Shown in pieces: positions 1-5,518 of a stretch of DNA of 5,518 nt. The number at the start of each line of letters is the position of its first letter. Positions within the stretch are counted from its first letter, which is position 1. Source of the DNA: Treponema sp. (lineage in GTDB: Bacteria > Spirochaetota > Spirochaetia > Treponematales > Treponemataceae); the NCBI GenBank assembly GCA_022510885.1, contig JAFLSP010000003.1, positions 27,519-33,036 of the forward strand. The letters run 5' to 3'. The position numbers were made by a program, and so were the translations under genes. The notes beneath the pieces are model-generated. The model did no database searches, was not told where the DNA came from, and saw only the letters and a program-made list of their open reading frames with translations.

Positions 1-3000
1 AATTTCTCCAGTTGCTCGCGGATAAACGCACTCTTCTCCTTCAGGCCGATTTTGCCTGTGGACAGCAACAGCGTGTTCGGCATAGTGGGGTCAAGGCGTG
101 CTCGTCCGGCGCTCTCTTTTATGAGACGCAAAACCTTGTCTACGGAAATGTCGCTCACGCGCCCGAACTCAATTTGGATGACGCCCTGCCGTTCGCGGAG
201 CGTGCGCACGCCAAGTTTCCGTGCGATGACGCGCACTTCGGCAAGGCTCAGCAGGCTGTGTACCTCATCAGGCGCCGGGCCGAAGCGGTCTTCCAGCTCC
301 AGGAACAGGTGTTCCATTTCGTCCCTGGTCTGCACGGCGGCGACTTTCTTGTAGATTTCCATCTTGGTCTGCGGGTTCTGCACGTAAGTGTCGGGAATGA
401 AGCCGGTGTACTCCAGTTCCATGAGCACCTCGTTCTGCTCGCGGTAGCTCTCCTGCTGTGTCAGCCGCTCCACGGCCTCGTTGAGCAGGCGCAGGTAGAG
501 GTCGAAGCCGACCGAGTACACATCGCCGCTCTGGTCGCGCCCGAGCAGATTGCCCGCCCCGCGGATTTCCATGTCCTTCATGGCGATTTTGAAGCCGCTG
601 CCCAGCTCGGTGAAGTCCGAGATGACCTGGAGCCTTCGCATCGCCACCTCGCTCAGCGCCTTGTTCTCCGGGTACAGAAGATAGGCGTATGCCGTGCGGT
701 CGCTCCGCCCCACCCGCCCGCGCAGCTGGTAGAGCTGGCTCACGCCGTACATGTCCGCGCGGTCGATGATGATTGTGTTCACGTTGGGGATGTCAATGCC
801 GTTCTCGATGATGGTGGTGGCGACGAGGACATGGAAGCCGCCCATCTTGAAGCGGCGGAAGATGTCGTCAAGCTCGTCGGCGGTCATCTGCCCGTGCGCC
901 ACGTCGATGAGCATCTCGGGAAGCAGCGCGGACAGCTTGCGGCGCACGTCGTCGAGGCTCTCCACGCGGTTGTGCAGGAAGAAGACCTGCCCGCCCCGCT
1001 CCACCTCGCGCCGGATTGCCGCCGCCACGCGCTCCTCCCGGTACTCATCGACCACGGTCTCAATCGGGCGGCGGTTCTGCGGCGGCGTGGTCAGCAGCGA
1101 CATGTCGCGGATTTTGAGCAGGCTCATGTGCAGCGTGCGCGGAATCGGCGTCGCGCTCATGGCGAGGCTGTCGATATTCGTCTTGAGCGCCTTGAGCCGC
1201 TCCTTGTCCTTCACGCCGAACCGCTGCTCCTCGTCGATTATCATCAGCCCGAGGTCGCGGAAAATCACGTCCTTTTGGATGATGCGGTGCGTGCCGACGA
1301 GGATGTCGATTTCGCCCTTCGCCAGGCGGGCGATGACCTTCTTCTGCTCCGCCGGGGCGACAAAGCGCGAGAGCTGCGCAATCGTCACGGGGAAGTTCGC
1401 GAACCGCTCCGCGCAGGTCTCGTAGTGCTGCTCGGCAAGAATCGTGGTGGGCGCAAGGAAGGCGACCTGCTTGCCGCCCATCACGGCCTTGAACGCGGCG
1501 CGCATGGCGATTTCGGTCTTGCCGTAGCCCACGTCGCCGCAGACGAGGCGGTCCATCGGCACGGGCTTCTCCATGTCCGCCTTTACCTCCTGCGTCACGG
1601 TGTACTGGTCGGGCGTGTCCTCGTAAGGGAACGCCGCCTCGAACGCGACCTGCCACTCGCCGTCTTTGGGAAACGGAAAGCCGCGGCTCGCCTTGCGCCG
1701 GCTGTACAGGTCAATCAGCTTCTGCGCGAGGTCCTCCACCGCCTTCCTGACGCGGTTCTTGCGGTTCTCCCATGATTTCGACCCGATGCGGTCGATGTGC
1801 GGCGCGACCCCCTCATTCCCGATGTACCGCTGCACGAGGTTGACCTGCTCAATCGGCACGAACGCGAACTCCTCGTCGGCGTACTCCAGCTTGATGTAGT
1901 CGCGCTCGTTCCCGCCCGCCTTCACGCGCTGGATGCCCTTGAAGATGCCGATGCCGTAGTTGACGTGGACAACGTAGTCGCCGGGCGCAACGTCCACGAA
2001 GGTGTCGATGACGGCAGAGCGCACGCCCTTGCGCAGGCTTTTGGGGGCATTCCTGCGCCTGCCAAAGATTTCGTTCTCCTGGACGAACAGCACCTTTCCG
2101 TCGGGAATGCCGAACCCGGCGGAAATCGCCTGCGGCAGGATGCGCACCCCCTCCACGTCCTGCAAGATTTCCTTGACGCGCAGGCTCTGCGCCGCGTTGT
2201 CCGCGTAGATGACGATTCGCCACCCGTCCGCCCTGAGCGCGGCGAGTTCTTCCTTTAGATAGTTGATGTTGCCGAAGAAACTGCGCGGCGCGTCGCACGG
2301 AATGTCGTAGCGTTCAGCCGGGGATGCGTTCTCGGCCTCCGCTTGCCCGTCGGTGCGCAGCGTGCGGAAAAAGATGCGGCGCGCGGGCATCTCTGCCACC
2401 GCGGAGAACGGGATGAGCATCTCGGACGGCGGCAGCACGGGAAGCTCCTGCCGCGCCTTGCGGAACATGCCGGCATACTCGCGCTCGAAGCTCTCCTGCG
2501 CGTTGGCAAGGCGGTCGTAGTCAAAGAAGAACACCGCCGCGTCGTCATCCAGGTAGTCGAGCACGGTGAACCGCCGCTCCCACAGCGCGGGATAGAACAG
2601 CTCTTCCCCCTCGCCCGCCCGCCCGTGCGACAGCGCGCCGAGCAGACGTTCCCGTGCCTTTTTCGCGGCTTCCGTCAGCACGAGCGGCGGGACGCCCTCC
2701 CCGCCCCGTTCGCGCCGCTCCAGCCCTTCACGCAGGCGGGCGACCAGCTCATCCGTCCAGACGACTTCCTTCATCGGATAGACGAGCAGCTCGTCGAGCG
2801 GCGCGACGGTTGTCTGCGTCTCGGGGTCAAAAGACTTTATCTGCCCCACCGCGTCAAAGTCAAACACGACGCGCACGGGAAGCGGCGAAAGCGGCGGGAA
2901 GATGTCAAGCACCTCGCCGCGCAGGGTGAACTCGCCGGGAACGCCCGTCTTGGGAACGCGCACGTAGCCGAGCGACACGAGCCGTGCCGCCACGTCCGTC

Positions 3001-3578
3001 GGGTCGATTTCCGCGCCCGCGTGCATGCTGAACGCGAGCGTGCGCACGTAGGCGGGGTCAGGCACGGGCGACTGGAGCGCGCGCTGCGTGACGACGAAAA
3101 TGCGCGGCCTGGTCTGCCGGGAAAACGTCCGCCTGCGCAGGGCGAGCGCGGCAAGCACACCCGCGCGCGCGCCGAACACCGCCGAGCCGGTCGCCGCGCC
3201 CCGGTACGGCAGCACGCCCCACCAGGGGAACAGATAGGTCTCCGCGCGCCCCTCAAGCGCGGTGTCAAGGTCGGTCATCACGTCCGCCGCATCCTTCTCG
3301 GTCGGCACGATAATCATGCAGTCAGGCAGACCTTGCGGCGATTTTGGCGCATTCTGTCCTTGCGGGTATCGCTTCGTTGTGCTATACTGGAGCGAAGAGA
3401 TACAGTTGTTCCTGCTCGCATCTGCGAACGCGGGGACAAAGAAACTGGTTGCGGAGCCATGCAGCCCCGCGACTTCCGCACGGACGGCGGGCGCTGCCGC
3501 AAGCGACGACGCGGCGCGCCGGAACGAATCCCAGCGGGAGAGCGCGTCTTGCAGGGTATCGGAAAGCAACGAGTTCAT
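1..3578 (-). CDS. mfd: Transcription-repair coupling factor Mfd (3' end cut off by window edge)
   Basis: Mfd is an ATP-driven DNA translocase that pushes stalled RNA polymerase off damaged DNA and recruits UvrA in the cytoplasm. The reverse strand reads 1192 codons without a stop and leaves the window at position 1; E. coli Mfd is about 1150 residues, so little is missing. Visible landmarks are the UvrB-like N-terminal block with FPWWGVLPYRG (about 116-126) and RGEVLDIFP (220-228), and the RNA-polymerase-binding domain starting at GDYVVHVNYGIG (533 onward). The SF2 motor has Walker A GDVGYGKT (681-688), DEEQ (782-785), SATPIPRTLH and QLRGRVGRSD (951-960). RGAGNLLG (1006-1013) belongs to the RecG-like translocation motif, and the C-terminal TRCF domain starts near 1055. 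About 31 residues (56-86) look inserted between GLHGSA and MIIVP. The start is uncertain: ATG at 3578 is used, but an in-frame ATG at 3590 and GTG at 3602 exist, and none has a clear Shine-Dalgarno. Family identity is secure. Confidence 0.97.
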   Translation of the reverse strand, partial: MNSLLSDTLQDALSRWDSFRRAASSLAAAPAVRAEVAGLHGSATSFFVPAFADASRNNCISSLQYSTTKRYPQGQNAPKSPQGLPDCMIIVPTEKDAADVMTDLDTALEGRAETYLFPWWGVLPYRGAATGSAVFGARAGVLAALALRRRTFSRQTRPRIFVVTQRALQSPVPDPAYVRTLAFSMHAGAEIDPTDVAARLVSLGYVRVPKTGVPGEFTLRGEVLDIFPPLSPLPVRVVFDFDAVGQIKSFDPETQTTVAPLDELLVYPMKEVVWTDELVARLREGLERRERGGEGVPPLVLTEAAKKARERLLGALSHGRAGEGEELFYPALWERRFTVLDYLDDDAAVFFFDYDRLANAQESFEREYAGMFRKARQELPVLPPSEMLIPFSAVAEMPARRIFFRTLRTDGQAEAENASPAERYDIPCDAPRSFFGNINYLKEELAALRADGWRIVIYADNAAQSLRVKEILQDVEGVRILPQAISAGFGIPDGKVLFVQENEIFGRRRNAPKSLRKGVRSAVIDTFVDVAPGDYVVHVNYGIGIFKGIQRVKAGGNERDYIKLEYADEEFAFVPIEQVNLVQRYIGNEGVAPHIDRIGSKSWENRKNRVRKAVEDLAQKLIDLYSRRKASRGFPFPKDGEWQVAFEAAFPYEDTPDQYTVTQEVKADMEKPVPMDRLVCGDVGYGKTEIAMRAAFKAVMGGKQVAFLAPTTILAEQHYETCAERFANFPVTIAQLSRFVAPAEQKKVIARLAKGEIDILVGTHRIIQKDVIFRDLGLMIIDEEQRFGVKDKERLKALKTNIDSLAMSATPIPRTLHMSLLKIRDMSLLTTPPQNRRPIETVVDEYREERVAAAIRREVERGGQVFFLHNRVESLDDVRRKLSALLPEMLIDVAHGQMTADELDDIFRRFKMGGFHVLVATTIIENGIDIPNVNTIIIDRADMYGVSQLYQLRGRVGRSDRTAYAYLLYPENKALSEVAMRRLQVISDFTELGSGFKIAMKDMEIRGAGNLLGRDQSGDVYSVGFDLYLRLLNEAVERLTQQESYREQNEVLMELEYTGFIPDTYVQNPQTKMEIYKKVAAVQTRDEMEHLFLELEDRFGPAPDEVHSLLSLAEVRVIARKLGVRTLRERQGVIQIEFGRVSDISVDKVLRLIKESAGRARLDPTMPNTLLLSTGKIGLKEKSAFIREQLEK
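3331..3365. repeat. Short direct repeat CCTTGCGG, two copies
   Basis: CCTTGCGG occurs at 3331-3338 and again at 3358-3365, exactly 27 bp (nine codons) apart. The repeat therefore reads as PQG twice in Mfd. It lies beside the inverted repeat within the lower-GC insertion and may be a remnant of local duplication. An 8-bp match is short enough to be chance. Confidence 0.3.
3360..3388 (+). promoter_or_regulatory. Candidate sigma-70-type promoter with extended -10, inside mfd
   Basis: TTGCGG (3360-3365, 3 of 6 to consensus) is followed by a 17-bp spacer and TATACT (3383-3388, 5 of 6). TG stands at 3380-3381, giving the extended -10 form TGCTATACT. Transcription would start near 3395, run antisense to the first codons of mfd, and reach the TTG-started gene at 3618 after a leader of about 223 nt. 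I found no better plus-strand promoter in the short gap before that gene. The call is motif-based only, and the -35 is weak. Confidence 0.35.
3366..3403. repeat. Imperfect inverted repeat, 11-bp arms with 16-nt loop
   Basis: The arms GTATCGCTTCG (3366-3376) and CGAAGAGATAC (3393-3403) pair at 10 of 11 positions, with one internal G/A mismatch. The loop contains TGCTATACT. The repeat lies inside the mfd insertion and encodes residues 59-71. It has no T-tract, and it is inside a coding region, so it is unlikely to be an intrinsic terminator. It could be a copy of a small interspersed palindromic element or a chance hairpin. One copy in one window cannot decide this. Confidence 0.5.
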
Positions 3579-3617
3579 TGTATCGACCATACTATCATAC
3601 ACTTTGGAGAAACTGTC
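3579..3617. other. Divergent intergenic gap
   Basis: Only 39 bp separate the mfd ATG from the TTG of the exported-protein gene, or 27 bp if mfd starts at 3590. The gap is AT-richer than its surroundings and holds the plus-strand Shine-Dalgarno. Weak -10-like hexamers are present (TATCAT at 3593-3598 on the plus strand, TATGAT at 3599-3594 on the minus strand), but none has a well-placed -35. Each unit's promoter must therefore lie at least partly inside the other's coding region. Confidence 0.6.
3605..3610 (+). promoter_or_regulatory. Shine-Dalgarno deciding a TTG start
   Basis: TGGAGA, containing GGAGA (3606-3610), stands 7 nt before the TTG at 3618-3620. There is no ATG or GTG in this frame between the Shine-Dalgarno and the signal-peptide codons. 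The next Met, residue 19, would remove the hydrophobic export segment. The spacing and the intact signal peptide together favour TTG initiation. Confidence 0.7.
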
Positions 3618-4586
3618 TTGAAACGCATTCTTTTCGCCATTATAACGATTTTCGCCGTCTGTGCACAAGGCATGGGCGCGCAGTCCGCGCAGGACTTCTC
3701 GAAGGCATCCGTGCAGATTAAGTTCTACGACCGCACGATGTACTATCCCGGCAGCGTGGACGACAACCCCGTCTTCGTGCAGGTGTCCATCGTGAACGAG
3801 GGGACGGAGACGCTGCGCTTCAAGCTTGCGGACGACCGGATGTTCAGCCTTGACTTCACCGCCTACACGATACGCAACAGCACGCTCCCGCGCACGAACG
3901 ACCTCATCGTCAAGCGGTCAACCAACCAGACCGTGTACTTCCGCGAGCTTGCGCTTGAGGCCGGCGAGTCCTACTCCTTCATTGAGAACGTAAAGAAGTA
4001 CGTCAGCTTCGACGAGCCTTCCATGTACTATCTCGAACTGGAGTTCTATCCCGAGCTGTACAAGTCGCGCCAGGTTTCCGTCAGGTCGAACCGCCTCAGC
4101 CTCGACATCCGCCCCGCCCCGTCCGCCGCGTCGTTATCGGTGCTGCCCGTAGAAGACCGCACGGCGTCGCTGCTCAAGCCGGAGGCAATTTCCCCGGACA
4201 TGGTGGTGGAGCAGACGATTATCGCGCGGCAGAAGGCGCTGTGGGACCAGTATTTCCTCTATATGGACATCGAGCAGATGATGACGCGCAATGCCGAAGT
4301 TGACCGCCGTTTCCGCGCCGCGAGCGCGGACGAGCGCGCCCGCCTGCTCGAAAGCTATAAATCCGACCTGATGCTCAACCGCATTGACTACGACATCGTT
4401 GCCGTTCCCGAGCGGTTCTCCATCGAGAACACCTCGTACTCGCAGCTCGACGGCACGGTGAGCGTCCTCGAATGGTTCAAGTACCCCAACTACCGCGAGA
4501 AGAAACGCTACGTGTACAAGGTGCGCAAGCGCGACGGCATCTGGCAGATTTACGACTACAGCGTGACCAACCTCGGCACCGAGTAG
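3618..4586 (+). CDS. Exported protein of unknown function, two-domain
   Basis: I do not recognise a named family. The 322-residue protein starts MKRILFAIITIFAVC, a basic n-region and hydrophobic core typical of a signal peptide, with likely cleavage around residues 20-25. Cys15 lies within the core, but its preceding FAV is a poor lipobox, so a lipoprotein is possible but not favoured. Residues about 30-165 alternate hydrophobic strands (IKFYDRTMYYPG, VFVQVSIVNEGTETLRFKLAD, YYLELEFYP). This fits an immunoglobulin-like beta-sandwich, perhaps near the BsuPI type. A Pro/Ala/Ser-rich joint follows at 166-195. The C-terminal part (about 200-322) has helices, then strands ending in YVYKVRKRDGIWQIYDYSV, a pattern like NTF2-fold domains. 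Both fold suggestions are inference. It would act in the periplasm or at the outer envelope. The frame also runs open upstream, antisense to mfd, but that part is a shadow. It is probably cotranscribed with the next gene. Confidence 0.85.
   Translation: MKRILFAIITIFAVCAQGMGAQSAQDFSKASVQIKFYDRTMYYPGSVDDNPVFVQVSIVNEGTETLRFKLADDRMFSLDFTAYTIRNSTLPRTNDLIVKRSTNQTVYFRELALEAGESYSFIENVKKYVSFDEPSMYYLELEFYPELYKSRQVSVRSNRLSLDIRPAPSAASLSVLPVEDRTASLLKPEAISPDMVVEQTIIARQKALWDQYFLYMDIEQMMTRNAEVDRRFRAASADERARLLESYKSDLMLNRIDYDIVAVPERFSIENTSYSQLDGTVSVLEWFKYPNYREKKRYVYKVRKRDGIWQIYDYSVTNLGTE
3639..3668 (-). promoter_or_regulatory. Candidate mfd promoter
   Basis: Read on the minus strand, TTGTGC (3668-3663, 4 of 6 to TTGACA) is followed by an 18-bp spacer and a perfect TATAAT (3644-3639). 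Transcription would begin near 3632, giving mfd a leader of about 40-55 nt depending on whether ATG 3590 or 3578 is used. The site lies inside the signal-peptide codons of the divergent plus-strand gene, so the two units would overlap at their 5' ends. Confidence 0.4.
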
Positions 4587-4588
4587 GA
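4585..4588 (+). promoter_or_regulatory. Shine-Dalgarno overlapping upstream stop codon
   Basis: AGGA (4585-4588) overlaps the TAG stop of the upstream gene and lies 7 nt before the ATG at 4596. This arrangement favours translational coupling of the two plus-strand genes and supports the chosen start. Confidence 0.65.
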
Positions 4589-4595
4589 ACGGCGT

Positions 4596-5518
4596 ATGAA
4601 GGCTTTACTGGTAGCGGACGGCGACGAGGTCATCGCCCGCGTGGGAACGGTGCTCAAGACGGCGGGCTACGACATCATCACGTACCGCGCGCTGCTGAAA
4701 GCGCTGGACAACATCGAGGAAATCGCGCCCCACCTCATCGTCGTCAGCACGAAGGACTATCCGCGCCACTGGAAGACGCTCGCGCAGTATGCGACCGTGC
4801 CGCTCGGCGCGTACATGCCGCAGGTCATTCTCTATACCGCCGGGACGCTTGCAGAGGACGAAATCAAAAAAGCCGAGGCCCTGCACATCCGCGGCTGCTT
4901 CGCCTCGGTTGACGTGGACGGCCTCGACGAGCTGCGCAGGATTCTCTCCGAAAAGGACGACATTTTCTCCGGCTCGCTCAACGAAACGGAGGACGGCGCC
5001 CCTGCCAACGCAATCAGCAGCCCTGCCGAACGCAACGGGACTGCTGAGCAGCAGGCGGAAGCGGAAAGCGACCGCAGCCTGCCGCCCGCGGATACCGGGG
5101 AAGATGAGGCGAATGCGGGAGAAACGGAGGAGGCTGCGGACGAGCAGGAGGACACCCCGCCAGCTGCCGGCATCTCCATTGCGGACATCCTTTCGCAGAA
5201 CCAGTCGTTCAACCGGTTCGCCGACGTTCCCGCCGTCAAAACCGAGGAGGAAGCCAAGGGCGACGGCGGGCAGACCTATGAATTCACCAACGTCAGGGGC
5301 CGCCGCTCCGAGGAAGCCGACTCCCCTGCCCCGGCCGGCGAGACCTTTGCCGAGCTTGACCCCGCCACGAAGGCGCGAATGCAGGAGATGGCGGAAAACG
5401 CCGCCCATATCACGGTTGACCCCGACGACGCGCTGCTGCTCTCCCAGCAGGAAGTGAACGGCATCCTCTCCCAGAACCAGTTCTCGATGAAAGGACAGAT
5501 TGACTGGCTGGCAAAGGA
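4596..5518 (+). CDS. Degenerate receiver-domain protein with acidic linker (3' partial)
   Basis: 307 codons are visible and the gene runs off the right edge. Residues 1-118 follow the receiver (CheY-like) pattern. They show MKALLVADGDE at the acidic pocket (D8, D10, E11), an LKTAGYDI helix-strand turn, PHLIVVS at strand 3, ILYTAG with the switch Thr (T81), and GCFASV at strand 5. The phosphoacceptor Asp expected after LIVV is Ser51/Thr52, and the Lys expected at strand 5 is absent, so aspartyl phosphorylation is unlikely. Residues about 120-192 are rich in Glu, Asp, Ala and Pro and are probably disordered. ILSQNQ occurs at 198-203 and 290-295. The second copy follows LLLSQQEVNG, resembling the FliM N-terminal peptide. 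No DNA-binding or enzymatic domain is visible before the edge. It is likely a cytoplasmic protein-interaction or scaffold protein; that role is inference. The start follows a good Shine-Dalgarno and a 9-bp gap. Confidence 0.85.
   Translation, partial: MKALLVADGDEVIARVGTVLKTAGYDIITYRALLKALDNIEEIAPHLIVVSTKDYPRHWKTLAQYATVPLGAYMPQVILYTAGTLAEDEIKKAEALHIRGCFASVDVDGLDELRRILSEKDDIFSGSLNETEDGAPANAISSPAERNGTAEQQAEAESDRSLPPADTGEDEANAGETEEAADEQEDTPPAAGISIADILSQNQSFNRFADVPAVKTEEEAKGDGGQTYEFTNVRGRRSEEADSPAPAGETFAELDPATKARMQEMAENAAHITVDPDDALLLSQQEVNGILSQNQFSMKGQIDWLAK

Larger units (their letters stand above)
3321..3413 (-). other. In-frame lower-GC insertion within mfd (about 31 codons)
   Basis: Residues 56-86 of Mfd separate the conserved GLHGSA segment from the MIIVP strand. 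E. coli Mfd has only about 17 residues between its equivalent landmarks, so roughly 30 codons look extra here. The segment is about 53% G+C (49 of 93 bases), visibly lower than the flanking coding DNA. It encodes a polar, non-conserved stretch including QYSTTKRYPQG and a PQG motif repeated nine residues apart. Its right half is an imperfect palindrome. The frame stays open, so Mfd is probably intact. The exact boundaries are estimated from protein comparison by memory, and no target duplication is evident. Confidence 0.45.

Noticed and set aside
12..1775. 587-codon open frame on the plus strand
   Set aside because: It is fully antisense to the conserved motor and C-terminal domains of mfd. 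Its translation is rich in Ala, Arg, His, Leu and Val with no recognisable domain, as expected for a shadow frame in GC-rich DNA.
3366..3403. Inverted repeat as an intrinsic terminator
   Set aside because: The loop is long (16 nt), the stem has an internal mismatch, no T-tract follows on either strand, and the site is inside mfd near its 5' end.
2343..3617. Upstream 425 codons of the long plus-strand frame that ends at 4586
   Set aside because: This part is antisense to mfd and has Arg-rich shadow composition. The real gene begins at the TTG at 3618, which has a good Shine-Dalgarno and a signal peptide immediately after it.
3579..3647. Longer N-terminus for mfd, since the frame stays open upstream through GTG 3602 and beyond 3647
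   Set aside because: Readings beyond 3602 overlap the Shine-Dalgarno and signal-peptide codons of the divergent gene and would run past the best mfd promoter. ATG 3590 or GTG 3602 cannot be excluded.
5050..5062. Small near-palindrome around CTGCTGAGCAG
   Set aside because: The arms are only 5 bp and lie inside coding sequence with repeated CAG/GCG codons for an Ala/Glu/Gln-rich linker, so chance explains it.
4605..5408. 267-codon minus-strand frame
   Set aside because: It is antisense to the pseudo-receiver gene, which has a Shine-Dalgarno, a receiver-like pattern and coding-type codon use. The minus-strand translation shows no domain.
4789..5457. 222-codon plus-strand frame overlapping the pseudo-receiver gene
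   Set aside because: It is an out-of-frame reading with very high Arg, Pro, Ser and Thr content. The other frame is continuous from a well-supported start to the window edge.

Overview
The window is GC-rich bacterial DNA (clearly above 60% G+C by eye), gene-dense, with two divergent transcription units. Its organism is most likely a spirochaete, and Treponema-like by the wording of its Mfd protein and by two lineage-type genes of unknown role. That assignment rests on protein-level recognition without a database search and is moderately confident.

Layout. Positions 1-3578 on the minus strand hold almost all of mfd, the transcription-repair coupling factor. It is one unbroken frame of 1192 visible codons whose stop lies beyond the left edge. 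Positions 3579-3617 are a very short divergent intergenic space. The plus strand then carries a 322-residue exported protein of unknown function (3618-4586, TTG start with a good Shine-Dalgarno). Nine bases later comes a second gene (4596 to the right edge, 307 codons visible). It begins with a receiver-like domain lacking the phosphoacceptor aspartate, followed by a long acidic linker and two short repeated motifs. The two plus-strand genes look like one operon, with the second gene's Shine-Dalgarno overlapping the first gene's stop.

Function. Mfd removes RNA polymerase stalled at DNA lesions and recruits UvrA for nucleotide excision repair. The plus-strand genes have no assigned pathway. 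One appears to act outside the cytoplasmic membrane. The other looks like a cytoplasmic, non-phosphorylated signalling or scaffold protein.

The most unusual parts are as follows. (1) About 31 extra codons lie in the N-terminal region of mfd, lower in GC and built around an imperfect 38-bp inverted repeat. (2) A good extended -10 promoter-like sequence sits in the loop of that repeat and points toward the plus-strand operon. (3) The pseudo-receiver protein has two copies of an ILSQNQ motif, one of them in a context resembling the CheY-binding peptide of FliM. There is no RNA gene, CRISPR array, insertion sequence or convincing terminator in the window. Long open frames antisense to mfd are shadows of GC-rich coding sequence.
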